Translations under genes and position numbers: made by a program
Assembly: GCA_023432565.1 (NCBI GenBank)
Contig: JAEYUL010000005.1
Coordinates: 1-27,260 of the forward strand
Direction: 5' to 3'
Source: Actinomycetes bacterium
Lineage (GTDB): Bacteria; Actinomycetota; Actinomycetes; Actinomycetales; Cellulomonadaceae
DNA: 27,260 nt
The notes under the pieces: model-generated
The model's database searches: none
Seen by the model: only the letters and a program-made list of their open reading frames with translations
What the model was told of the DNA's origin: nothing
In this document: positions 1-7,237 of the stretch, one piece after another
Layout: every line of letters begins with the position of its first letter
Position numbering within the stretch: position 1 is the first letter of the stretch

Positions 1-1
1 G

Positions 2-601
2 GCGACCCCACCCCGCGGCACGAGCCGCGCCGAGCGCGCCGAGGTCGCTCCGCCCCGCCTGTTCTCGGTGCGCACGATCGTGCTGGGCTGCGTGCTGGTC
101 CTGGCGTTCGTGCTGGTCTACCCGACGCTGCACACCTACCTGCGCCAGGAGGCCGACCTGCGGGCGTTGCGCACGCAGGTCGAGCAGGCTCGCGAGCGCA
201 ACGAGGACCTCGAGGCCGAGCTGGCGCGCTGGGACGACCCGGCCTATGTGACGGCGCAGGCTCGCGAGCGGCTGGCCTACGTGCTGCCGGGGGAGACCGC
301 GTACCGCGTCGTGGACCCCGAGTCGGTGCAGGAACCGGAGGACGAGGCTGCCGACGAGACGCCCGTGGTCGCGACGACCGCGGAGGTCCCGTGGTACACG
401 TCGGTGTGGGAGTCGCTCGTCGTCGCGGGCGAGACGCCCGAGCAGGGCAAGGATTCCGAGCAGGCCGGGGAGCCCGAGCAGGCCGAGGAGCCGGCGAGCG
501 GCACGCAGGCAGGCACGGGCTCGTCGAAGCGCGACGGCGCGAGCACCGAGCGCGAGCGGTCGAAGCGCGCGACGGGGACCACGGAGTCGAGCGGACCCTG
601 A
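2..601 (+). CDS. ftsB: Septum formation initiator (FtsB/DivIC family), 5'-partial
   Basis: FtsB-like proteins are bitopic membrane proteins of the divisome that form a coiled-coil complex with FtsL and FtsQ/DivIB. The reading frame is open to the first bases of the window, so the true start probably lies upstream; the first in-window start is a GTG at 68 without a clear Shine-Dalgarno. From that GTG there is one membrane segment (about residues 3-19), then a heptad-like charged stretch (RALRTQVEQARERNEDLEAE) and the family pattern AQARERLAYVLPGE. The C-terminal half is a Glu/Gly/Ala-rich disordered tail carrying the motif VPWYTSVWESL, which I associate with actinobacterial members. DUF501 and ppx follow on the same strand, as in the usual actinobacterial eno-ftsB-DUF501-ppx order. 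The family call is secure; the start is not visible. Confidence 0.85.
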   Translation, partial: ATPPRGTSRAERAEVAPPRLFSVRTIVLGCVLVLAFVLVYPTLHTYLRQEADLRALRTQVEQARERNEDLEAELARWDDPAYVTAQARERLAYVLPGETAYRVVDPESVQEPEDEAADETPVVATTAEVPWYTSVWESLVVAGETPEQGKDSEQAGEPEQAEEPASGTQAGTGSSKRDGASTERERSKRATGTTESSGP

Positions 602-664
602 CCGGCGCTCCGAGGTCCGAGGTGGGCGACAATGGACGTCCTGGACCCGGGACGAAGGAGCGTT

Positions 665-1165
665 GTGCCGACCACCACCACCGCCGTGACCGAGCGAGAC
701 CTCGAGGTCCTCGCCGAGCAGCTCGGTCGCCCGCCGCGCGGCGTCGTGGCGATCTCCGCGCGCTGCGTGTGCGGCCGTCCCCTCGTCGTGCGGACCCTGC
801 CCCGGCTGGACGACGGCACCCCCTTCCCGACGACGTACTACCTGACGAACCCGCAGGCCGTCGCCGCCGTGAGCACGCTCGAGGCGTCGGGGCTGATGAA
901 GGAGTGGACGGCGCGCCTCGCGCTGGACGCCGAGCTCGCCGCGGCCTACCGCCGCGCGCACGAGAGCTACCTGGCGGACCGCGCCGAGCTCGGTGACGTC
1001 CCGGAGATCGCCGGGATCTCCGCCGGGGGCATGCCGACCCGGGTCAAGTGCCTGCACGTGCTGGTCGGGCACGCGCTCGCGGCGGGCCCGGGCGTCAACC
1101 CGTTCGGCGACGAGGCGCTCGAGCTGCTGCGCCCGACGTGGCGTCCTGACCGCTGCACGTGCTGA
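665..1165 (+). CDS. DUF501 domain-containing protein
   Basis: Conserved actinobacterial protein of unknown biochemical function, 166 residues from the chosen GTG. That start has GAAGGAG at 654-660, four bases upstream; an in-frame ATG at 632 lacks a comparable site. Recognisable DUF501 blocks are CVCGRPLVVRTLP, DGTPFPTTYYLT and RVKCLHVLVGHALAAGPG, with a Cys-rich end (CTC). The conserved cysteines and histidine could bind a metal, but this is inference. It sits between ftsB and ppx, which is the standard neighbourhood. It is probably cotranscribed with ppx, whose start follows 70 bases after the stop. No membrane segment or signal peptide is visible. Confidence 0.9.
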   Translation: MPTTTTAVTERDLEVLAEQLGRPPRGVVAISARCVCGRPLVVRTLPRLDDGTPFPTTYYLTNPQAVAAVSTLEASGLMKEWTARLALDAELAAAYRRAHESYLADRAELGDVPEIAGISAGGMPTRVKCLHVLVGHALAAGPGVNPFGDEALELLRPTWRPDRCTC

Positions 1166-1235
1166 GGCGCGGGCGGCCGACCGCCGGGCGCTCGTCGTGC
1201 GGGGCAGCCCCGGCGCGGGTGCGAGGATGTGCGCC

Positions 1236-2198
1236 GTGACGCGAGTGGCTGCCATCGACTGCGGGACCAACTCCATCCGGCTCCTGGTGGCGGACGTGGA
1301 CCCGGTGTCGGGCACGCTCGTCGACCTCGACCGCCGCTCGGAGGTCGTACGGCTCGGCCAGGGTGTGGACCGCACCGGCCGGCTGGCACCCGAGGCGCTC
1401 GCACGCACGCTCGAGGCGAGCGCGCGCTACGCGCGGATCTGCGACGAGCTCGGCGTCGCCGCTGTGCGGTTCGTCGCGACGTCGGCGTCCCGCGACGCCG
1501 AGAACCGCGCGGAGTTCGTCGACGGCGTGCGCGCGCTGCTGGGCGTGGAGCCCGAGGTGGTCTCGGGCGGCGAGGAGGCGGCGCTGTCGTTCCGTGGCGC
1601 GACGGGCGTGGTCGCGGCGCGGCACCCCGGCCCGTTCCTCGTGGTGGACCTCGGCGGCGGCAGCACCGAGCTCGTCCTGGGGCAGGACGCGCCGCAGGCC
1701 GCGCTCTCGATGGATGTGGGGTGCGTGCGCCTCACCGAGCGACACCTGCACGGCGACCCGCCGTCGGGGCAGGAGCGGGCGGCCGCGCACCGGGACGTCG
1801 CGGCGGCGCTGGACGAGGCGGCTGCCGTGGTGCCGCTCGCGCGCACGGCGACGCTCGTGGGGCTGGCCGGGTCGGTGACGACGGTGACCGCGCACGCGCT
1901 GGGCCTGGACTCGTACCGCCCGGAGCTGATCGACGGCGCGGTGCTGCCGACCGGCCAGGTGCTCGCGGCGTGCGACGACCTGCTGGGCCGGACCCGTGCG
2001 CAGCGAGCCGAGCTCGGTTTCATGCACCCCGGCCGGGTCGACGTGATCGGTGCCGGCGCCCTGGTGTGGCACGACGTGGTGACGCGCGTGCGCGACGAGG
2101 TCGCCGCCGCGGGCGGTGCGCTCGAGACCGTCGTGACCTCGGAGCACGACATCCTGGACGGCATCGCCCTCAGCGCCGCGGAGCGCGTCGCGTCCTGA
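1236..2198 (+). CDS. ppx: Exopolyphosphatase / guanosine pentaphosphate phosphohydrolase (Ppx/GppA family)
   Basis: Ppx/GppA enzymes release phosphate from polyphosphate ends or convert pppGpp to ppGpp, linking phosphate storage to the stringent response; they are cytoplasmic actin-fold ATPase relatives. The 320-residue protein shows the N-terminal phosphate loop (AIDCGTNSIRLLVADV, near residues 6-21), a GGEEAALSF block near 111-119 with the likely catalytic glutamate, the second phosphate loop VVDLGGGSTELVLG near 136-149 and a GLAGSVTTVTA segment. The length matches the short, single-module actinobacterial enzymes (Ppx1/Ppx2 type), lacking the C-terminal HD-like part of E. coli PPX. I chose the GTG at 1236 because GCGAGG lies nine bases upstream; the in-frame ATG at 1227 abuts that site. 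Whether it prefers polyphosphate or pppGpp cannot be read from the sequence. Confidence 0.9.
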   Translation: MTRVAAIDCGTNSIRLLVADVDPVSGTLVDLDRRSEVVRLGQGVDRTGRLAPEALARTLEASARYARICDELGVAAVRFVATSASRDAENRAEFVDGVRALLGVEPEVVSGGEEAALSFRGATGVVAARHPGPFLVVDLGGGSTELVLGQDAPQAALSMDVGCVRLTERHLHGDPPSGQERAAAHRDVAAALDEAAAVVPLARTATLVGLAGSVTTVTAHALGLDSYRPELIDGAVLPTGQVLAACDDLLGRTRAQRAELGFMHPGRVDVIGAGALVWHDVVTRVRDEVAAAGGALETVVTSEHDILDGIALSAAERVAS

Positions 2199-2340
2199 GC
2201 ACTGCCTTCCCCGAGGCGCTGAACCGCATCGGGAAGGGGTCAGCGCCTGTGGTGGAGGTCACCGCAACCGGTACCATCCCACGGATCGAACTGCTGACTC
2301 CTCGACCCCGGTGATGGCACGATGTGCGGCAGTGGCCTGA

Positions 2341-2354
2341 TGGGAGCGATTCCA
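2341..2354. promoter_or_regulatory. CelR/CebR-like operator
   Basis: TGGGAGCGATTCCA matches 12 of 14 positions of TGGGAGCGCTCCCA, the palindrome bound by the LacI-family cellobiose-responsive repressors CelR (Thermobifida) and CebR (Streptomyces). It lies 71 bases ahead of the start codon of the GH1 beta-glucosidase, in the only long gap upstream of that gene. This suggests derepression by cellobiose or related oligosaccharides. The -10/-35 elements are not obvious; a CACGAT about 20 bases upstream is a weak -10 candidate. No LacI-family regulator is encoded in the window. Confidence 0.6.
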
Positions 2355-2424
2355 CGGGCGGGTTCGACGAGCACGCCTCGTCGTCCGCCCCACCTCGCCC
2401 CCAGCTCGACGAGGAGCTCTGACG

Positions 2425-3921
2425 ATGGACCAGCGTGACCACACCGTGCCGCAGCCGCGGCTCGTCGCACGGCGCACGGTGCTCGAGATGGGCTGCGGCC
2501 TCGTCGGGCTCGGCCTGCTGGCGGCGTGCACGGACGACGATGAGCACGCGAAGGTCCCGCACCCCTCGGCGAGCGCGTGGACCGCGCCCGCCGAGCCGCT
2601 GCGGTTCCCCACCGGCTTCGTCTGGGGTTCGGCGACCGCGGCGTTCCAGGTCGAGGGCTCGACCTCCGCGGACGGCCGTGGCGTGTCGATCTGGGACACG
2701 TTCGCCGCGCAGCCCGGCCACATCGACGACGGTTCGACCGGTGAGCCCACCGCCGACCAGTACCGGCGCTGGGAGAGCGACCTGGACCTCATGGTCGAGC
2801 TCGGCCTGCAGGCCTACCGGTTCTCGGTCGCGTGGCCCCGCGTGGTGCCCACGGGATCGGGCGAGATCAACCAGAAGGGCATCGACCACTACCGCAGGCT
2901 CGTCGACGGCCTCCTCGACCGCGGGCTGCGCCCCGCGATCACGCTGTACCACTGGGACCTGCCGCAGCCGTTGCAGGACAAGGGCGGGTGGGCGGTGCGG
3001 GAGACCGCCGACCGCTTCGCCGAGTACGCGCACGTCATGTTCGAGGCGCTGCGTGACGTCGAGGCCACCTGGTTGACGATCAACGAGCCGAAGACCACGG
3101 CGATGGTGGGGTACGCGGGCACCGAGCACGCGCCCGGACTCGGCGACCTCGACGCGGGTCTGGCGGCAGTCCACCACCAGCTGCTCGCCCACGGCAAGGC
3201 GGTCGCGGAGTTCCGGTCGGTCGGGGGCCGGGGCGAGATCGGCATCGCGCTCAACCTGATGCCCGTGTACGGCGCCGCCAGGGCCGAGGCGGCCGCGCGC
3301 CGCCTCGACGCGGCCGAGAACCGCCTCTACCTGGACCCGCTGCTTCGCGGCGCGTACCCGCAGGATGCGATCGGCGAGGCGCCCGGTCAGCTGCGCGGCG
3401 ACCGTGCGGCGTTCGACGCGCTCGTGCTGCCCGGCGACCTGCAGACCATCGCGGCGCCGTGCGACCTGCTCGCCGTGCAGTACTACGGCGCCGCCGGCAT
3501 CGACAAGAGCGGCAACTGGCTGCAGCTGTTCCCGCCGTCGCCGGCGGGGTGGCAGCAGGTTCACCCGGAGGGGCTGTACGAGCTGCTCGTGCGCCTCACG
3601 GCGGACTACCCCGACCTGCCGCCGCTGATCATCAGCGAGAACGGCATCCCGGACCCCGACGCGCAGGGGCAGATCCAGGATCCGCTGCGTGTCGACTTCC
3701 TGCGCCAGCACCTGCAGCAGGCCGCGCGGGCCGTGGCCGAGGGCGTCGACCTGCGGCAGTACTACGCGTGGTCGTTCCTCGACAACTTCGAGTGGGCGCG
3801 CGGCATGACGCAGCGCTGGGGGATCGTGCACGTCGACTACGAGACCCAGCGCCGCACCCCGAAGGCCAGCGCGTACTGGTACGCGGACGTCGTCCGGGCG
3901 AACGCGGTCGAGCCGGGCTGA
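2425..3921 (+). CDS. GH1 beta-glucosidase with Tat signal and lipobox
   Basis: GH1 retaining beta-glucosidases hydrolyse cellobiose and aryl or alkyl beta-glucosides. The 498-residue protein has the acid/base motif TINEP (Glu221), the nucleophile motif IISENG (Glu405) and the substrate-binding block WSFLDNFEW (449-457), so a complete (beta/alpha)8 domain runs from about residue 58 to 492. Ahead of it is an export signal: a twin-arginine motif RRTVLEMG (Arg16-Arg17), a short hydrophobic stretch and the lipobox LLAAC with Cys35. This predicts Tat export of a folded enzyme and lipid anchoring outside the membrane. Most bacterial GH1 enzymes are cytoplasmic, so the location is notable. The ATG at 2425 has GAGGAG at 2411-2416 and a CelR-like box further upstream. 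The gene is probably monocistronic. Confidence 0.92.
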   Translation: MDQRDHTVPQPRLVARRTVLEMGCGLVGLGLLAACTDDDEHAKVPHPSASAWTAPAEPLRFPTGFVWGSATAAFQVEGSTSADGRGVSIWDTFAAQPGHIDDGSTGEPTADQYRRWESDLDLMVELGLQAYRFSVAWPRVVPTGSGEINQKGIDHYRRLVDGLLDRGLRPAITLYHWDLPQPLQDKGGWAVRETADRFAEYAHVMFEALRDVEATWLTINEPKTTAMVGYAGTEHAPGLGDLDAGLAAVHHQLLAHGKAVAEFRSVGGRGEIGIALNLMPVYGAARAEAAARRLDAAENRLYLDPLLRGAYPQDAIGEAPGQLRGDRAAFDALVLPGDLQTIAAPCDLLAVQYYGAAGIDKSGNWLQLFPPSPAGWQQVHPEGLYELLVRLTADYPDLPPLIISENGIPDPDAQGQIQDPLRVDFLRQHLQQAARAVAEGVDLRQYYAWSFLDNFEWARGMTQRWGIVHVDYETQRRTPKASAYWYADVVRANAVEPG

Positions 3922-3944
3922 CGCCGGGCCGCGGTGACGACCCT

Positions 3945-3968
3945 CACACGGCTCGGGGGGTCCGTGTG
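3945..3968 (+). terminator. Weak hairpin after the beta-glucosidase gene
   Basis: CACACGG and CCGTGTG form a 7-bp stem around a 10-base G-rich loop, 24 bases after the beta-glucosidase stop codon. There is no U tract. It may be a weak intrinsic terminator or a 3'-end stabiliser. Confidence 0.35.
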
Positions 3969-3974
3969 CGCATT

Positions 3975-3990
3975 CTCACCGGCCGGTGAG
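3975..3990. promoter_or_regulatory. Perfect 16-bp palindrome upstream of ndh
   Basis: CTCACCGGCCGGTGAG is a perfect two-fold palindrome ending 23 bases before the proposed -10 box of ndh, so it abuts where the -35 element would lie. This position suits a repressor or redox-regulator operator. It does not match the actinobacterial Rex consensus as I know it, and I cannot name the regulator. Confidence 0.4.
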
Positions 3991-4013
3991 GTGTCCCCTT
4001 CGTCCCGCGCAGA

Positions 4014-4019
4014 TACCGT
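4014..4019 (+). promoter_or_regulatory. -10 box for leaderless ndh
   Basis: TACCGT fits the actinobacterial -10 pattern TAnnnT and ends six bases before the ATG at 4026. Transcription would start at or within a base of the start codon, giving a leaderless mRNA. No clear -35 hexamer is seen. Confidence 0.5.
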
Positions 4020-4025
4020 TGAGGT

Positions 4026-5489
4026 ATGCCTCAGTCTGCCTCCACGTCGGTCGACGAGCCGGTCGCCCCGCACCGCCAGGCCAAGCCGCGCAAGGTCCCC
4101 CGCGTGCTCATCCTCGGCGGTGGCACCGTCGGCCTGTACTCGGCTCGCCGACTGCGCAAGCGCCTCGGGCGTCGTGAGGCCGCGATCGTCGTCGTCGATC
4201 CCCGCCCGTACATGACGTACGCGCCGTTCCTCCCCGAGGCGGCCGCGGGCTCGATCGACCCGCGCAACGTCGTCGCGCCGCACCGTCGCGCACTCAAGGG
4301 CGTCGACGTCCTGCAGGGCAAGGTCTCGCAGATCAACCACGCCGAGCGGACCGTCCAGATCACGCCCGAGGAGGGCGAGCCGTACTGGGTCACGTACGAC
4401 CACCTGATCGTCGGCCTCGGCTCCGTCGCCCGCACGCTGCCCATCCCGGGCCTCGCGGAGATCGGCATCGGCTTCAAGAACGTCGAGGAAGCCATCGCCG
4501 TCCGCAACCACGTCCTCAACCGGATCGAGGTCGCGTCCTCGACCTGGGATCCCGAGCTGCGTCGTCGGATGCTGACCTTCGTGTTCGTCGGCGGCGGGTT
4601 CGCCGGCGTCGAGGCGCTCGGTGAGATCGAGGACGTCGCCCGGTACACGGTCAACCACTACAAGCAGATCGAGCAGGACGAGCTGCGGTTCGTCCTCGTC
4701 GAGGGCAGCCCGCGCATCTTGCCCGAGGTGAGCGAGGAGCTCGGCGGGTACACGCTCGAGCAGCTGCGCAAGCGCAGGATCGAGATCCACCTCTCGACCT
4801 TCCTCAACTCGTGCGTCGACGGCCACATCGTGCTGTCGAACGGCGCCGAGTTCGACGCGGACACCGTCGTGTGGACCGCGGGCGTCAAGGCCAACCCGGT
4901 GCTGCAGCAGTCCGACCTCCCGCTCGACGCGATGGGGCGGGTCACCTGCAACACCGCGCTGCAGGTCGTCGACGCCGACGGCGAGGTCGTGCCCGACGCG
5001 TACGCCGCGGGCGACTGCGCCGCCGTGCCCGACCTGTTCAACCCCGGCTCGTTCTGCCCGCCGAACGCCCAGCACGCGCTGCGCCAGGGCAACCACCTGG
5101 GTGACAACCTCGCGCGGGTGCTGCGGTCGGCTGCGGTCACGCCGTACTCGCACAAGAACATCGGCGCGGTGGCGTCGCTCGGCATGTACAAGGGCGTCGC
5201 CCAGATGTTCGGGCGCATCAAGGTGCGTGGCTTCCTCGCCTGGGTGCTGCACCGCACGTACCACGTCTTCGCCATGCCCACGGTGAACCGCAAGCTGCGC
5301 ATCATGGCGGGCTGGACCGGTTCGCTGCTGCTGCGCCGTGAGGTCGTCCCGCTGGGCGCGCTGCACGACCCGCGGGCCGAGTTCCGCGCGGCGTCGGTCC
5401 CGCCCAAGCCGCGCGTCGTCGCTCCCGACGACGAGGAGCCCCGCTCCCGGGGCGCGGCCTCCGGCACGAAGGCGAAGAGCGCCAGCTGA
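4026..5489 (+). CDS. ndh: Type II NADH:quinone oxidoreductase (NDH-2 family)
   Basis: NDH-2 is a single-subunit, non-proton-pumping flavoenzyme at the inner face of the membrane that passes electrons from NADH via FAD to menaquinone. The 487-residue protein has the FAD-binding glycine motif GGGTVG (31-36) in an N-terminal Rossmann fold, a second dinucleotide motif GGGFAG (189-194) for NADH, an AGD motif (328-330) contacting FAD, and the segment AQHALRQG (348-355) equivalent to the quinone-site AQ..Q motif. The C-terminal part (about 389-440) is amphipathic and hydrophobic and would dock on the membrane. A Lys/Ser/Glu-rich tail follows. The ATG at 4026 has a -10-like hexamer six bases upstream and is probably read from a leaderless mRNA. 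The family is certain; NADH rather than another donor is the usual assignment. Confidence 0.88.
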   Translation: MPQSASTSVDEPVAPHRQAKPRKVPRVLILGGGTVGLYSARRLRKRLGRREAAIVVVDPRPYMTYAPFLPEAAAGSIDPRNVVAPHRRALKGVDVLQGKVSQINHAERTVQITPEEGEPYWVTYDHLIVGLGSVARTLPIPGLAEIGIGFKNVEEAIAVRNHVLNRIEVASSTWDPELRRRMLTFVFVGGGFAGVEALGEIEDVARYTVNHYKQIEQDELRFVLVEGSPRILPEVSEELGGYTLEQLRKRRIEIHLSTFLNSCVDGHIVLSNGAEFDADTVVWTAGVKANPVLQQSDLPLDAMGRVTCNTALQVVDADGEVVPDAYAAGDCAAVPDLFNPGSFCPPNAQHALRQGNHLGDNLARVLRSAAVTPYSHKNIGAVASLGMYKGVAQMFGRIKVRGFLAWVLHRTYHVFAMPTVNRKLRIMAGWTGSLLLRREVVPLGALHDPRAEFRAASVPPKPRVVAPDDEEPRSRGAASGTKAKSAS

Positions 5490-5512
5490 CCTGCGCGTCG
5501 AGCGCGATGATC

Positions 5513-5546
5513 GAGAGCCCCGGTCCTCACGCGGACCGGGGCTCTC
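5513..5546. terminator. Strong intergenic hairpin (ndh / tRNA)
   Basis: A perfect 14-bp inverted repeat (GAGAGCCCCGGTCC and its complement) with a six-base loop TCACGC lies 23 bases after the ndh stop. It is also 10 bases beyond the 3' end of the minus-strand tRNA. It should end transcription in both directions, although no long U tract is present. Confidence 0.8.
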
Positions 5547-5556
5547 GCCGTGTGCG

Positions 5557-5630
5557 AGCGCCCGGCGGGACTCGAACCCGCACTGTGCCGGGTTTAAGCC
5601 GGCTGCCTCTGCCAGTTGGGCTACGGGCGC
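5557..5630 (-). tRNA. tRNA with UAA anticodon (tRNA-Leu?), short variable loop
   Basis: On the minus strand a full cloverleaf can be drawn: a 7-bp acceptor stem (GCGCCCG/CGGGCGC), a 3-bp D stem (GCC/GGC) with an 11-base loop, a 5-bp anticodon stem (GCCGG/CCGGC) with loop CTTAAAC, variable loop ACAGT, and a 5-bp T stem with loop TTCGAGT. The anticodon is UAA, so it should read the leucine codon UUA. The D-arm has the leucine-type layout (three pairs, A14-A15, GG in the class II position), yet the variable loop is only five bases instead of the long arm expected for tRNA-Leu. The discriminator base would be U rather than A, and CCA is not encoded. I saw no in-frame TTA codon in the genes of this window. 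The fold is convincing; the amino acid carried is uncertain. Confidence 0.85.
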
Positions 5631-5691
5631 GCGCGAGCATCCTCCCACCGGCCGCGCCCCGCGCGCCCGCCCCACACCGAGCGCGGTGGAT

Positions 5692-5709
5692 CGGCCGCGA
5701 GTGCGGCCG
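5692..5709 (-). terminator. Short GC hairpin after marR
   Basis: CGGCCGC and GCGGCCG pair as a 7-bp stem around loop GAGT, about 50 bases past the marR stop on the minus strand and before the tRNA. It may separate the two transcription units. There is no U tract. Confidence 0.35.
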
Positions 5710-5758
5710 TCGGGCAGGCGCGCTCGTGCCCCGACGACCGCGCTCGGCGGGGAGGGGG

Positions 5759-6238
5759 TCAGGTGCCGGGGGCCCGGTCGGGGGACGGGGAGCGGTCCGC
5801 CGCGTCCAGGGAGGCGTCGAGCGAGGCGTTGAGCCGGATGAGCGAGCGCGCGAGGACCTGCAGGTCGTGGGACTCCCAGGCCGACAGGACCTCCGAGTAC
5901 ACCTCTGCGCGGGCCCGTCGAGTCGCCTCCCACGCCGCGATCCCCGCCGGCGTCGGGGCGATCACCGAACGGCGCCCGTCGGCGTCGTCACGGCTGCGGC
6001 TGACGTACCCGGACGCCTCCATGTGCAGCACCTGGCGCGTGACGGTCGAGGCGTCGAGCCGCAGGTGGTCGGCGATCTCGTTGATGCCCGCAGGACCGTC
6101 CTCGACCAGCAGGCCGAGCGCGAGGTACGCCGAGCGGTCGAGCGTGCCCTCGAGCCGGCGGCTGCGGCGCCGGTTGCGGTCGGCGAGGCGCAGCAGCAAG
6201 GCCACCTGGCGCTCGACGTCGGCGATCGCGGGATCCAT
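5759..6238 (-). CDS. MarR family transcriptional regulator
   Basis: MarR proteins are dimeric winged-helix repressors, often responding to small phenolic or lipophilic compounds and controlling exporters. The 159-residue protein has the expected size. The helix-turn-helix is INEIADHLRLDASTVTRQVL, followed by MEASGYVSR and the wing DDADGRRSVIAPT, flanked by N- and C-terminal dimerisation helices. The ATG at 6238 has AAGGAG six bases upstream, which rules out the longer in-frame ATG. It lies just downstream of, and codirectional with, an ABC-2 exporter pair, so it probably regulates that exporter, but a hairpin at 6329-6361 separates it from the operon. A TAGGCT at 6287-6292 (minus strand) could be its own -10 element. 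The ligand is unknown. Confidence 0.88.
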   Translation of the reverse strand: MDPAIADVERQVALLLRLADRNRRRSRRLEGTLDRSAYLALGLLVEDGPAGINEIADHLRLDASTVTRQVLHMEASGYVSRSRDDADGRRSVIAPTPAGIAAWEATRRARAEVYSEVLSAWESHDLQVLARSLIRLNASLDASLDAADRSPSPDRAPGT

Positions 6239-6328
6239 GGCGTCTCCTTCGGGGCAGTCGGCGGGGGAGGGACGACGGCCACGCACAGCCTAGGTGGCGG
6301 CGCGCCGCCGGCGTGAGCAGCGCGACGA

Positions 6329-6361
6329 CGACGGCCGCGCCCTGCACGGACGCGGCCGTCG
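6329..6361 (-). terminator. Terminator hairpin of the ABC-2 operon
   Basis: CGACGGCCGCG and its complement form a perfect 11-bp stem with an 11-base loop, 22 bases beyond the permease stop on the minus strand. It lies between the ABC operon and marR. Confidence 0.65.
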
Positions 6362-6382
6362 CCGAACGAGGCGCCTGCGCGC

Positions 6383-7237
6383 TCAGGCGTCCTGACGCCG
6401 CAGCCGGACCGCCCCGAGGGCGAGGACGACGACCAGCCACGCCACGAGCACGCCGTAGCCCTCCCACGCGCCGAGCGACGGGAGGTCGGGGGTCATCGCG
6501 GCGTACGCCTCGATCTGCGCGTCGGTGCTCATGAGCGCGGTGGCCGCGTTGCCGGGCAGGAACACGTTGACGACCTGCAGCGGGTGCCACGGGATGGCCG
6601 AGAAGACGATCGGCAGGACCAGCAGCAGGCCGAGCAGGGTCGCGATCGCGGCGGCCGAGTGCCGCATGAGCGCACCGAACGCGAACGCGAGCAGAGCCAT
6701 CGTCGCCAGGTACAGCGCCGTGCCGATCAGGACGCGCAGGTGCTGGGCGTTGCCGAGGTCGATCGAGTAGCCGTCGTCCTCGTACAGCAGTCGCTGCAGC
6801 AGGGCCGAGACGAACACGACGACGACCGACAGCACGAAGATGACCGCCGCGAGCACGAAGCCCTTGGACCACAGGAAGCCGAGCCGCCGCGGCGCGGCCG
6901 CGAGGCTCGAGCGGATCATGCCGGTCGAGTACTCGGACGTGATCGTCAGCGCGCCCAGCACGACGAGCGCCACCTGCGCGAACACGACGGCCGGGGTGAA
7001 CGTCACCAGCGCGAGGTCGCCGATGTCGCCCGGGCCCGCCTCGTCGGGGTTCGCCGTGAACGCGAGCGTGATGAGCAGGACGAGCCCGATGGTCGCGACG
7101 ACGAAGATCGCGAGCGTCCAGATGGTCGAGCGCACGGACCAGAGCTTGATCCACTCGGAGCGCACGAGGTGCAGCGCGCTGAGGCGCGGCGTGCCGTGCC
7201 CGGTCGCGCCGGCAGGCGGGTGCGTGGTCGTCGTCAT
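6383..7237 (-). CDS. ABC-2 type exporter permease
   Basis: Integral membrane subunit of an ABC-2 exporter, 284 residues. After a hydrophilic N-terminus comes the typical LVRSEWIKLWSVRSTIW segment that leads into the first membrane helix, then about six hydrophobic segments (around residues 38-60, 81-102, 125-147, 171-192, 197-217 and 255-275). The block TITSEYSTGMIRSSLAAAPRR is characteristic of actinobacterial ABC-2 permeases. Its ATG overlaps the stop of the upstream ATPase gene (ATGA), so the two are translationally coupled and presumably form one transporter. Substrates of such pairs are usually drugs, peptides or lipids; nothing here identifies one. The downstream MarR gene hints at an efflux role. 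Confidence 0.88.
   Translation of the reverse strand: MTTTTHPPAGATGHGTPRLSALHLVRSEWIKLWSVRSTIWTLAIFVVATIGLVLLITLAFTANPDEAGPGDIGDLALVTFTPAVVFAQVALVVLGALTITSEYSTGMIRSSLAAAPRRLGFLWSKGFVLAAVIFVLSVVVVFVSALLQRLLYEDDGYSIDLGNAQHLRVLIGTALYLATMALLAFAFGALMRHSAAAIATLLGLLLVLPIVFSAIPWHPLQVVNVFLPGNAATALMSTDAQIEAYAAMTPDLPSLGAWEGYGVLVAWLVVVLALGAVRLRRQDA

Noticed and set aside
632..664. ATG at 632 as the start of the DUF501 protein
   Set aside because: It has no ribosome site, while the in-frame GTG at 665 has GAAGGAG upstream and gives the usual family N-terminus.
3837..5933. A 698-codon minus-strand open frame opposite ndh
   Set aside because: It is antisense to a clear NDH-2 gene, has Arg/Asp/Gly-rich composition without any domain, and runs through the tRNA and terminator. 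Such shadows are expected at this GC content.
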